The position numbers and the translations under genes were made by a program. Under the pieces are notes generated by a model. That model ran no database searches, was not told the DNA's origin, and was given only the letters and a program-made list of their open reading frames with translations. A stretch of DNA of 64,000 bases from an uncultured Ruminococcus sp. (GTDB lineage: Bacteria; Bacillota; Clostridia; Oscillospirales; Ruminococcaceae), in assembly GCA_910576995.1 (NCBI GenBank), contig CAJTLC010000013.1, positions 1 through 64,000 of the forward strand, read 5' to 3'. This document shows positions 6,761 to 14,926 of the stretch, piece after piece; positions within the stretch are counted from its first letter, which is position 1; each line of letters begins with the position of its first letter.

Positions 6761-8500
6761 ATGGCTGAAATAAATGAAATAAAAGATCCGAAGGAGATCA
6801 AGGGCGATAAAGAGGATTATGATCCTACCAAAAAACGAGAGATAATAAAAACCATACTTATTATATTTTTGGCGGTACTGCTCGTTCTCACGTTCTTTTC
6901 GAATACGATAATGAACAAATCGCTTTCTGAAATTTCTACCCAGCGCGTGACAAGCGGCAAGCTTACCGAGCGTATCCGCGGAAGCGGACTGGTGGAATCG
7001 AACCAGAGTTACGGAGTTACCGTGGACGGAAACAAAGTAGTCGATACGGTAATGGTAAAATCGGGTCAGGAAGTAAAAAAAGGCGACGTACTGCTCACGG
7101 TCGGTACCGGCGAAAGCGAAGATCTCACCGCTGCCGAAGATAACCTCGCAACAATGGAACTGGAATATCAGAAGGCAATGCTTACTCCGCCCGCTGATTA
7201 TACTTCCGAAAATCAGGCGATAAAAAGCGCGCGTGAAGATCTTGCGGCAGCGATTGCAAAACGTGACAATGTTGCTGCAAATCAGGGAAATATTCAGGCT
7301 GCTAAAGATACGCATAAATATAATCAGGCGCAGCTTAATAATTACACCAAGCTTCAGACCAAGCTTTCCGCTATCATAACGGCTATAGATACCGACGAAT
7401 ATGCAGGCGCGCCGGTTGAATATACGGGCGATCTCATTATGCTGAAAGCCGCATATACGGACGCGGAATCGGCTTATAACGCCGCCTGTTCCTTTCTCGA
7501 TTCCTTAAAGGAAGCCGACGAACCCGACGCTGCCGCTATTGAAGCCGCACAATCCGACTGCGACGCAAAATCGGCAGTAATGGCTTCCGCTAAAGAAGCT
7601 TATGATTCGACAAAATTCTCTCTCCGCAGTGAATATGCATATCAGCTTATCGACGCTGAAGCCAATGTTGACTGGTATACCGCGCAGGTAGACGATTATG
7701 AAAAAGGCGGCGGCAGCGAATCTATGACGCTTGATGAACTTAACGAGGACGTGAGATCAAAACAGCGCGCTCTTGAAGAACTTATCGCCGCTCTCAACAA
7801 GACGAAGAAGGAAAACGATAATCAGGCAAAGATAGATCATCTTGATCTTGAGTCAAAGAAAAAAGAAGTTGAGAAGGCGAAAAAGAAGGTTGACAAACTC
7901 CGCAAGGAAAATGAAACTACCGAGATCAAATCCAAATACAGCGGAATAGTCAGTTCCATAAACGTCAAAGCGGGCGATACCACAGTTCCCGATACCGAAT
8001 TGATGAATATAGACATCGCCGAAGAGGGATACACGGTACAGATAACCGTAGACGGCGAGAAATCCAAAAAAGTTAAAAAGGGGACTGCCGCCGAGATCGT
8101 CAACAACTGGTCGGGCGATCTTCAGGCAGTTCTTACAGATATAAAGAACGATACTACGGCAGGTTCGAAAAATCGTATACTTGTATTCACGGTCACAGGC
8201 GAAGTTGATTCCGGAACATATCTCGATCTTTCTATACCGTGCGGCAACGGAAATTATGACTGCATAGTTCCGAAAAGCGCAGTACATGAAGATTCGGACG
8301 GCAAATTCGTGCTGACAGTCGTTTCCAAAAGTTCTCCGCTGGGCAACCGTTACTATGCGGAAAGAGTTCCCGTGGAAGTTGTGGTTTCCGACGAGCAGTC
8401 CAGCGCGGTATCCGGTAATCTGAATATGAACGAATATGTTATAACGGCGGCAAGCAAGCCTGTCAAACATAAAGATCAGGTGCGCATGAAGGACGAATAA
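6761..8500 (+). CDS. Membrane-fusion (HlyD/MacA-like) protein with long coiled coil (locus A)
   Basis: A 579-residue protein with a charged cytoplasmic N-terminus, one membrane helix (about residues 31-50), a first lipoyl/barrel half (VDTVMVKSGQEVKKGDVLL, about 93-111), a long alpha-helical coiled-coil insertion (about 120-380) and the second lipoyl half (SKYSGIVSSINVKAGDTT, about 388-405), then beta-barrel domains. This is the plan of periplasmic adaptor proteins of MacAB/HlyD exporters, here facing the cell wall. Finding it between two sugar importer permeases and a MacB-core-like protein is unusual, because neither a MacB ATPase nor an FtsX-type permease is present. The start has AAAGGA upstream. 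Fold assignment is strong; role in locus A unknown. Confidence 0.85.
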   Translation: MAEINEIKDPKEIKGDKEDYDPTKKREIIKTILIIFLAVLLVLTFFSNTIMNKSLSEISTQRVTSGKLTERIRGSGLVESNQSYGVTVDGNKVVDTVMVKSGQEVKKGDVLLTVGTGESEDLTAAEDNLATMELEYQKAMLTPPADYTSENQAIKSAREDLAAAIAKRDNVAANQGNIQAAKDTHKYNQAQLNNYTKLQTKLSAIITAIDTDEYAGAPVEYTGDLIMLKAAYTDAESAYNAACSFLDSLKEADEPDAAAIEAAQSDCDAKSAVMASAKEAYDSTKFSLRSEYAYQLIDAEANVDWYTAQVDDYEKGGGSESMTLDELNEDVRSKQRALEELIAALNKTKKENDNQAKIDHLDLESKKKEVEKAKKKVDKLRKENETTEIKSKYSGIVSSINVKAGDTTVPDTELMNIDIAEEGYTVQITVDGEKSKKVKKGTAAEIVNNWSGDLQAVLTDIKNDTTAGSKNRILVFTVTGEVDSGTYLDLSIPCGNGNYDCIVPKSAVHEDSDGKFVLTVVSKSSPLGNRYYAERVPVEVVVSDEQSSAVSGNLNMNEYVITAASKPVKHKDQVRMKDE

Positions 8501-8513
8501 GGCGGTGCGCTGA

Positions 8514-9683
8514 ATGAATTTCAAGAAAATTTTCTACGCCGCAGCCGCTGCCGCTAATGCCGTTTCAATTACGGCAGGCATTATACTGACGGCTATGGGC
8601 AGTTCTCTTGCAGAATCGCAGGAGTATAACTACGCTGCCGAAAAATGGGATCCCAGCGGCGGATATTCCCAGATAAGCTGCTTCCTCTCCGATTCGTCGG
8701 GGTTGAATACAGATAACATTACAAGTTTGACATCAAGTTTAACGACAGCATTGCAGGACATCTCGGTTTCACAGAATGATAAAGGACAGAAGCTGATTCC
8801 GCAGGCGTACAGCGCGTCAGCGGGACAAATGACAGTTAAAAGCGACAAAACTACAGGCAGAAGCGAGGCGGAGCTGACGGCGGTCGGGGGAGATTTCTTC
8901 TTCTTCCGCGACTTCACCCTGCTGGACGGCTCCTATTTCTCGGACAGTGACATCATGCAGGACGGCGCAGTAATTGACAGAAGGCTGTCGTGGGCATTAT
9001 ACGGCTCGGACAAAACGGCAGGAATGAGCATTTATATCAACGACACAAAATTCTACATTGCAGGAGTTATCGACGATCCGCAGGATAAGCTTGAAAAGCG
9101 GACTGCGGGCGATACTCCCCGCGCTTACATCTCCTATGACGCGACATCTCTTCTCTCCCTCAGCGACAAAAATAATGACAAAATGACAAGCGGCGATCCT
9201 GATTTTTCAGAACCCGAAGCGGAGGGAATGAAAAAAATCAGCTGTTTTGAATGCCTTATGCCCAATCCGGTAAAAAATTTCGGGTATAATAAGGTAAAGG
9301 AAGCGTTCGAAAGTTCCTATCCGAAAATGTACCGCATAGTAAACAACAGTTCGCGTTTCGAACCGTCGGTGCGGGCAAAGGCGTTCAAAAAGCTTTCAAA
9401 TTATGCAGTATCCGACAGTTCGGCGGTCTATCCCTACTGGGAAAACGCCTCCCGGATAGCAGAATTCAAGCTTTCAAACATTTATTTTTACAGACGTCTG
9501 ACATATGTAATTCCCGTTTTAACGGGACTATGGCTGCTCGTCATCTTATATAAGGCAATCGGAAGACTGCGGAAAAAAGCGGCTTCCAAGGCTTTGGCTG
9601 CGGTAAATGACGCCGTGTATTATCACGGTTTGAAGAAAAAGGAAAAATCAGAAGACAAATCCAATAACGAAAAAGAGGGTTAA
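8514..9683 (+). CDS. MacB periplasmic-core-like membrane protein without FtsX helices (locus A)
   Basis: A 389-residue protein with one N-terminal membrane helix (about 8-30), a large extracytoplasmic domain (about 35-325) and one C-terminal helix (about 331-350) followed by a very basic cytoplasmic tail. The outside domain shows the order typical of MacB_PCD: an initial DISVSQNDKG region, VGGDFFFFRDFTLLDGSYFS, and VIDRRLSWALYGSDKTAG followed by YIAGVIDDP. Normal MacB/FtsX permeases have four helices, with three after this core; here only one follows. It is therefore either a minimal MacB relative or a scaffold that uses the MacB core to contact the membrane-fusion protein encoded 13 bp upstream. 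Start at ATG with GGCGG upstream. Confidence 0.75.
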   Translation: MNFKKIFYAAAAAANAVSITAGIILTAMGSSLAESQEYNYAAEKWDPSGGYSQISCFLSDSSGLNTDNITSLTSSLTTALQDISVSQNDKGQKLIPQAYSASAGQMTVKSDKTTGRSEAELTAVGGDFFFFRDFTLLDGSYFSDSDIMQDGAVIDRRLSWALYGSDKTAGMSIYINDTKFYIAGVIDDPQDKLEKRTAGDTPRAYISYDATSLLSLSDKNNDKMTSGDPDFSEPEAEGMKKISCFECLMPNPVKNFGYNKVKEAFESSYPKMYRIVNNSSRFEPSVRAKAFKKLSNYAVSDSSAVYPYWENASRIAEFKLSNIYFYRRLTYVIPVLTGLWLLVILYKAIGRLRKKAASKALAAVNDAVYYHGLKKKEKSEDKSNNEKEG

Positions 9684-9687
9684 ATTT

Positions 9688-12081
9688 ATGAAAAAAAGTT
9701 TTGCAATAATTATGGCAGGAGCAATGACTCTTTCAATGATCGCTGCCACGACTTCGTGCGCAGGTACGAAAAAGGGCGGCGGCAGCGAGCCTCAGACAGC
9801 CGATAAGGTCATGAACAACGCATACAAGGCTGTTGAGATGGGAGAAGAAATTCCATGCAAATACGTGGATAAGATCTTTCCTCTCGGCGATTCTGAAAAT
9901 ATCCTGATCTCCGGCAGCGATGAGAACGGTTCGGCGCTTTATATTGCCGACTACGAATTCCTGACATTCACTCCCGTCGATCTGGAACTCCCGAAAGAAG
10001 AAAATATAACTTCCAGTTTCAATGCCTCCGTAAGCTTCGACGGTACTATCTATGCGCTGGCGACGGTAACAGACTACGGCGATATAGAGATGCCCGACTG
10101 GGAAGATGAAAATTTCGATTCCGAAAATTATGACTGGGACGCTTATTACGAAGCGGGCAAAGCTTCATACTACATCTATACTCTTTCAAGCGACGGCAGC
10201 GTAATTTCCAAAAATGAAATCAAAGGCATTGATAAATATCAGGGCGAAGACAACATGGGCTTCTATCTCGGCGATTTCTTCGTACTTGGAGATCAGGTCG
10301 TATCGATACTTAGTTCAGATCGCGAGACGTATGTTCCGATAAATACCGACGGAACACTCGGCGACGAACTTGACTTTGGCGAAAATAATTATTTCTACAC
10401 GCGTGGAAACGATAAAGACGGCAATCTTTACTTCTCCACATGGGAGAACGATAATACTGTTCTCAGAAGAATCGACGCCGAGACGCTTACTATCGACGGC
10501 AAGAACGATATTGATCTTGACAGTGCGTCTCTCAACAAAATCAACAATGTGAATGCCATTGTAAAGGGCAGCGGCGATTATAAATTATATATTTCATGTT
10601 CTAAGGAACTCTACGGCATCAAAGAAGATAATTCCATGGAAGAGATCATCAACTGGGTAGATTCCGATCTCAGCGGCGATACGATAAGCGGTATTATTCC
10701 TCTTAGCGACGGCGATTTCATCGTTTATGAAAATGACTGGAATACTGATTCGAATAATTTGTATCGTCTGACAAAGCGCGATGTTTCGGAACTTTCAAAT
10801 ACCACTGTCATCAATGTGGCAGCCGAGTATGCAGGATCGGATTTCATGAGCCGCGTCAAGGAATTCAACAAGACTTCTGACAAATACCGTATCCGCATTG
10901 ACGATTACAGCGCATATTATGAATGGGACGAAGAAAACGAAAAGGCAAAAAATACTCCTGCCAAGCAGATGCTGTCGGATATTGCGGCAGGAAAATGCCC
11001 CGATATGATCATTTGCAGCGGAAGCAGTGAGATCGTAAGAAATCTCGGAAAGAAGGGCGCGCTTGCTGATCTGTACGGATTTATGGGCAAAAACGGAACA
11101 GTCGCCAAAGACGAGATATGCGAGAATATTCTCAGGGGCGGCGAATACGACGGCAAGCTCCTCTCCCTTTCACCGTCGTATTATGTCGGTACTTACGCGG
11201 TAAAGAAGAAGTTTTTTGACGGTACTACATGGACTATGGACGAAATGATCGAAGCGTTTGAAAAACTTTCCGATGACGCGTGGGCAATTCAGTACTCGTC
11301 GTCAAAATCGGATGTTTTCTCCTCGCTTCTTTCAAGCGGCGACTATATTGATTTTGCTAAAGGCACCTGCTCTTTTGATTCTCCCGAATTTATAAAGCTG
11401 CTGGAATTCTGCAACAATGACAATTTCAAGGAGATAGACTGGGAAAAAGGCGATGAAGAAGAAAATCAAAAATACTGGAACGATCAGGATTCGGCGTGCC
11501 GAAATGACAAGGCTCTTATGAGCAATATGACTATTTTCGATGTAAGAGACTATAAACGACAGCAGGCTGGCAATTTCAACGACGAGATATCGCTCGTGGG
11601 CGCTCCGAACAACAGCGGCAAAAACGCTGATATATATGCTGATCAAACTTTCTGCATCATGAATAATTCCGCAAATCAGGACGCCTGCTGGGACTTTATC
11701 GCAAGTTACTTTACAAAGGAATATCAGGAAGGACGCAATGTCTATAATCTCCCCGCGCGTAAGGATTCGTTTGAGAAGAAACTTGACGAGGCAATGGAAG
11801 ATCCATATTATCTTGATGAAAACGACAAGAAAGTCACTTACGAGGACACGACATGGGTCGATGAAAAGGAGATCAAGATCGGCAATCTTACACAGGAAGA
11901 ACGCGATTTCCTTGAAGAATATATTCTCGGCGCTGATATGAAAAACTTTGATTACTCCAGCGACGCTTATTCGATAATCTTAGAAGAAGCGCAGGCATAC
12001 TTCGAGGGCGAACGTTCCGCCGAAGAAACTGCCAAGCTTATCCAGAACAGAGTATCTATTCTCATAAGCGAACAGGCTTGA
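9688..12081 (+). CDS. Lipoprotein fusing a beta-propeller-like half to a solute-binding domain (locus A)
   Basis: A 797-residue secreted protein. The N-terminus is a signal peptide with a probable lipobox ending at Cys25 (ATTSCAG; the -3 Thr is not ideal). Residues about 45-370 contain repeated short strands with DGS/ENGS/KDG turns (SSDGSVIS, NTDGTLGDEL, DKDGNLYFSTWEND), which look like blades of a beta-propeller. Residues about 375-790 are a type I extracellular solute-binding fold (TVINVAAEYAG as first strand, CPDMIICSGSSEIV, NSANQDACWDFIASYFTKEYQ near the end). It is the binding protein for the two permeases of this operon. The added propeller may bind a polymer, cell wall or the membrane-fusion protein. 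It is the last gene before a strong terminator. Confidence 0.8.
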   Translation: MKKSFAIIMAGAMTLSMIAATTSCAGTKKGGGSEPQTADKVMNNAYKAVEMGEEIPCKYVDKIFPLGDSENILISGSDENGSALYIADYEFLTFTPVDLELPKEENITSSFNASVSFDGTIYALATVTDYGDIEMPDWEDENFDSENYDWDAYYEAGKASYYIYTLSSDGSVISKNEIKGIDKYQGEDNMGFYLGDFFVLGDQVVSILSSDRETYVPINTDGTLGDELDFGENNYFYTRGNDKDGNLYFSTWENDNTVLRRIDAETLTIDGKNDIDLDSASLNKINNVNAIVKGSGDYKLYISCSKELYGIKEDNSMEEIINWVDSDLSGDTISGIIPLSDGDFIVYENDWNTDSNNLYRLTKRDVSELSNTTVINVAAEYAGSDFMSRVKEFNKTSDKYRIRIDDYSAYYEWDEENEKAKNTPAKQMLSDIAAGKCPDMIICSGSSEIVRNLGKKGALADLYGFMGKNGTVAKDEICENILRGGEYDGKLLSLSPSYYVGTYAVKKKFFDGTTWTMDEMIEAFEKLSDDAWAIQYSSSKSDVFSSLLSSGDYIDFAKGTCSFDSPEFIKLLEFCNNDNFKEIDWEKGDEEENQKYWNDQDSACRNDKALMSNMTIFDVRDYKRQQAGNFNDEISLVGAPNNSGKNADIYADQTFCIMNNSANQDACWDFIASYFTKEYQEGRNVYNLPARKDSFEKKLDEAMEDPYYLDENDKKVTYEDTTWVDEKEIKIGNLTQEERDFLEEYILGADMKNFDYSSDAYSIILEEAQAYFEGERSAEETAKLIQNRVSILISEQA

Positions 12082-12148
12082 TTATCTGTTATGACATCTT
12101 CATATACCTGTCTCCAAACAGGTATAATAATATACTCCACCTCCTTAT

Positions 12149-12190
12149 AAAAAGAACAGGATCTCCATTTCGGAGATCCTGTTCTTTTTA
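12149..12190 (+). terminator. Strong (bidirectional) terminator after locus A
   Basis: An 18-bp perfect stem (12149-12166 with 12172-12189; core ACAGGATCTCC) with a 5-nt loop, ending in TTTTTATT. A small ACCTGT/ACAGGT hairpin lies before it at about 12107-12123. Confidence 0.85.
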
Positions 12191-12192
12191 TT

Positions 12193-12342
12193 GCTCCACC
12201 AACTAAACCTTTCCAAAAGATGCAGTCAAAAATCAAATTTATCAAGGATGACGACGAAAGCATACTGACGTATGGTGAGGAGGAAAACGCAGAGAAATTT
12301 GATTTTTGACAAATATTGACGGCAAGGTTTAGCTGGTGGAGC
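12193..12342. repeat. Dispersed hairpin repeat, copy 1 (with conserved core)
   Basis: A 150-bp element with 19-bp terminal inverted repeats differing at one base (12193-12211 and 12324-12342; GCTCCACCAACTAAACCTT), perfect 16-bp inner arms (GTCAAAAATCAAATTT at 12225, matched at 12295-12310) and a core at 12243-12292 containing GAAAGCATACTG and GTATGGTGAG, ending AACGCAG. The same core, with different arms, occurs at 55076-55127. No ORF or transposase; MITE-like or a structured RNA. Confidence 0.7.
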
Positions 12343-12347
12343 GATAT

Positions 12348-12380
12348 AACCTGTCCATATAATTTCTATGTGGACAGGTT
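12348..12380. repeat. Short hairpin sharing its ends with the repeat at 55021
   Basis: AACCTGTCCATAT pairs with ATGTGGACAGGTT; the right side reads on as ACAGGTTCTTAT, the same as the right end of the element at 55021-55181. It ends 1 bp before the stop codon of the minus-strand gene at 12382, so it may also act in its transcript end, though no T-run follows. Confidence 0.45.
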
Positions 12381-12381
12381 C

Positions 12382-12825
12382 TTATTTTCGAGCCGATCTG
12401 ATCTGAATAACGGTTATAATTATTGCAAGCGCGGCGGGAATTGCCGCAGGAAGCACTCTCGTAATGTACATATCGCTTGCGGGCGTCATGGTAATATTAT
12501 CATGCCAGCCCGCGCTGTCAGCATGATCGCAGAGTTTGTACAGCATTATCAGACATACCGACAATCCTCCTGCTGAAAGAATCAGTGATATGAAATTGAG
12601 AATGCGCCTGCGGAAAAGACAGAGTATTGCGCCCATGGTCATTGCAATTCCCGATATGATAAACGCCGCGCCCATAGCTGAAATTTTTGCTCCGTAACTG
12701 TCGCTGTTATAGATCAGTCCCGCGCCTGCGAAGCATACCATCGTTAGTGAATAAGCAGCCGTAAGCTGAGCCATAATAATTTTTAGAATTATCATAAAAT
12801 TATTAAATTTTTTTGATTTTCCCAT
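12382..12825 (-). CDS. Small integral membrane protein, unknown function
   Basis: A 147-residue hydrophobic protein with four predicted membrane helices (about residues 12-37, 47-66, 72-95 and 120-142) and a short extracytoplasmic loop between the third and fourth. I do not recognise a family. It stands alone on the minus strand between the locus A terminator region and the sporulation protease gene, which is transcribed the other way. The start (MGKSKKFNN) is the first ATG and gives a typical basic N-terminus. Confidence 0.65.
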   Translation of the reverse strand: MGKSKKFNNFMIILKIIMAQLTAAYSLTMVCFAGAGLIYNSDSYGAKISAMGAAFIISGIAMTMGAILCLFRRRILNFISLILSAGGLSVCLIMLYKLCDHADSAGWHDNITMTPASDMYITRVLPAAIPAALAIIITVIQIRSARK

Positions 12826-12889
12826 AATTTTAACTCCATAAAAATTTATCCTCTAATATTGTGTGCATTATTTCGTATAATAATCATTG

Positions 12890-12993
12890 GCTTACCTTAT
12901 ACGGTAAGCGAAAGAAGTATGCAAATCAATTTTACTATGCTGTATTATCAAGAAGACTTTTCCTGATAATACAGCACAAGTAAAAAATTGATT
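12890..12993 (+). promoter_or_regulatory. Structured leader upstream of the SpoIVB-like gene
   Basis: A 7-bp hairpin (GCTTACC/GGTAAGC, 12890-12909) is followed by a large one at 12924-12993: GCTGTATTATCA pairs perfectly with TGATAATACAGC, closed outside by AATCAATTTTAC with GTAAAAAATTGATT. It ends 8 nt before the AAAGGAG ribosome-binding site and has no T-run, so an effect on translation or mRNA stability is more likely than termination. Confidence 0.5.
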
Positions 12994-13013
12994 AGCGTGC
13001 GAAAGGAGAAAAA

Positions 13014-14204
13014 ATGCAGTTTAAGAAGAAAATTACAAAGGCTGCGGCTTTGATAATGTCGGCAGCTCTTGTTGCTTTATTCGGTACGGCTGAATATTAC
13101 TCCGTACGTCTTCCGAAAGCGATAACTACGGAATCTGCGGATTCGGTCAGCTTCGGTTCGTTTCCCGAACTTACCGTTAAATATCCTTCCGCAGACTGCG
13201 CCGCCGTATCGCTTTTCGGTACGATACCGGTAAAAAATGTGGATATAAGCCAAGCGGAAGCGCCCGTACTCATTGCAGGCGGCAATCCATTCGGGATCAA
13301 ACTGCTTATGGAGGGCGTAATGGTTACGGCGCTCGGTCCGGTAGATTCTCCTGACGGTTCAGCCTGCCCTGCCGAATGCGCAGGCATACAGCTGGGCGAT
13401 ATTATCAGCACGGCAGACAGTATACCTGTTACTTCGAACAGTGATTTGCAGCGAATAATCAGCGAAAGCGGCGGCGATACCGTTACCCTTGCCATAAAGC
13501 GAGGCGATACGGAGATAACAGCCGAGCTTCAGCCAGCTTATTCTCAGCGGTCAAGTTCTTGGCGCGGTGGAATGTGGGTTCGCGACAGCATTGCGGGCAT
13601 AGGTACTATGACCTTTATAGACGCTGATACGGGCGAGTTTGCAGGTCTCGGACATCCCATATGCGATTCCGATACCCATGAACTTATCCCCATTCACAGC
13701 GGTGAAGCCGTCTCTGTTGTGATTACGGAAGCACGGCGCGGCGAATCGGGAATTCCCGGAGAACTTCACGGAAGATTCACCAGACAGCCTATATATGGCA
13801 CGCTGACGGAGAACTGCGAGAGCGGAGTGTACGGAAAGCTGACAGATTTTGCTCTTCAGCAGCTATGCGGCGGCGGAGAATCATATAAAATGGGTTATCG
13901 TCAGGAAATAACCGAAGGCGAGGCTTATATTCTTTCAACGGTCGCGGGTAAAGAGCCTAAGAAATATTCAGCAGTGATAGAGGAGATCGACTATAACAGC
14001 CGTGAAACCTCAAAAAATATGGTGATACGCATTACCGACGAGGAACTTATCACAGAAGCGGGCGGTATAGTGCAGGGCATGAGCGGCAGCCCTATAATCC
14101 AGAACGATAAGATCATAGGCGCGGTGACTCACGTATTTGTAGCAGATCCGACGCGGGGCTATGCGATATTCGCCGAAAATATGTATGAAAATATAAACAA
14201 ATAA
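13014..14204 (+). CDS. spoIVB: SpoIVB-type serine peptidase (PDZ plus S55 domain)
   Basis: A 396-residue protein with an N-terminal membrane anchor (about residues 8-28), a PDZ domain (about 98-170; AGIQLGDIISTADSIPV) and an S55 peptidase domain. The active-site His (GLGHPICD, about 217) and Ser (GMSGSPIIQ, about 361) are present. In Bacillus, SpoIVB is secreted by the forespore and triggers SpoIVFB-dependent processing of pro-sigma-K; the gene therefore suggests a spore-former or a descendant of one. The usual neighbours (recN, spo0A) are not here. AAAGGAG precedes the ATG. Regulation by a forespore sigma factor would be expected; I did not identify a clear promoter, but a long hairpin lies in the leader. 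Confidence 0.88.
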   Translation: MQFKKKITKAAALIMSAALVALFGTAEYYSVRLPKAITTESADSVSFGSFPELTVKYPSADCAAVSLFGTIPVKNVDISQAEAPVLIAGGNPFGIKLLMEGVMVTALGPVDSPDGSACPAECAGIQLGDIISTADSIPVTSNSDLQRIISESGGDTVTLAIKRGDTEITAELQPAYSQRSSSWRGGMWVRDSIAGIGTMTFIDADTGEFAGLGHPICDSDTHELIPIHSGEAVSVVITEARRGESGIPGELHGRFTRQPIYGTLTENCESGVYGKLTDFALQQLCGGGESYKMGYRQEITEGEAYILSTVAGKEPKKYSAVIEEIDYNSRETSKNMVIRITDEELITEAGGIVQGMSGSPIIQNDKIIGAVTHVFVADPTRGYAIFAENMYENINK

Positions 14205-14212
14205 ACAAAATC

Positions 14213-14238
14213 GGGCGTTACATCGGTAACGCCCTTTC
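14213..14238 (+). terminator. Terminator after the SpoIVB-like gene
   Basis: GGGCGTTAC pairs perfectly with GTAACGCCC around ATCG, then TTTCT. Confidence 0.8.
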
Positions 14239-14297
14239 TATGTCTCCGCGATATGTGCATCGGGATAAAAAATTCTGTTATAGCCAAAATCAGGCTC

Positions 14298-14570
14298 TTA
14301 TCTGTTTTCCTCGCTGAAACCGCTGTCAACCAGTTCGATAAGCGCGTCTACAGCCGCTCTTTCGTCAGCTCCGTCAGCGATGATCTTAACGTTTGTTCCG
14401 CCAACGATACCGAGTGAAAGAATACCGAGAAGGCTCTTAGCGTTTACTCTGCGCTCTTCCTTTTCAATCCAAATGGACGATTTAAATTCGTTAGCCTTCT
14501 GAATGAAGAATGTTGCAGGTCTTGCGTGAAGACCAACCTGATTCTTAACCATTACCTCTCTTACAAACAT
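14298..14570 (-). CDS. ptsH: HPr-family phosphocarrier protein
   Basis: A 90-residue HPr protein of the phosphotransferase system. The phosphorylated His is in GLHARPATFF and the regulatory Ser segment is AKSLLGILSL, both at the expected positions. An upstream TTG in frame gives three extra residues, but the ATG at 14570 has AGGAGA seven bases before it and is preferred. HPr relays phosphate from enzyme I to sugar-specific EII proteins; its Ser-phosphorylated form is the CcpA co-repressor in Bacillota. The gene is alone: no ptsI is adjacent. Its promoter lies at 14650-14678. Confidence 0.93.
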   Translation of the reverse strand: MFVREVMVKNQVGLHARPATFFIQKANEFKSSIWIEKEERRVNAKSLLGILSLGIVGGTNVKIIADGADERAAVDALIELVDSGFSEENR

Positions 14571-14599
14571 AATCAACTCTCCTATTCTCTGATTATATG

Positions 14600-14773
14600 C
14601 TTGCTGCTATACCGCAAGCATAACGCAAATTTTTCAATTGCTGTAATATATTATACATTCATTTTTTTTCTTAGTCAACGGATTTTTGCGTTAAAATCAT
14701 AATATTTACGTATTTTCTACATTTATATTAAATGACTGCGGCTTTTTAAACAATTGCTTGTGAATATTCACAA
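14600..14773 (-). promoter_or_regulatory. ptsH promoter, leader hairpin and upstream palindrome
   Basis: Promoter on the minus strand: TTGACT (14678-14673), 17-bp spacer, TATAAT (14655-14650). The leader contains ATGCTTGC/GCAAGCAT (about 14602-14626). Upstream, TTGTGAATATTCACAA (14758-14773) is a perfect 16-bp palindrome that resembles a shortened Rex site. The remaining stretch to 14926 is AT-rich and holds only a stem (about 14833-14876) that may be the trmD transcript end. Confidence 0.7.
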
Positions 14774-14926
14774 CAAAAAAAGTTGATATTTATTTGTTAA
14801 AGTTACATAATAATCAACGCTTTATTATGGTGAATATAGCTAAACGGAAAAAGCATTTCCAACTATACTCTCCGTTTATGGCTATTTACTATATACTGTA
14901 TATTATATATATATAGCCTGTCCGTT

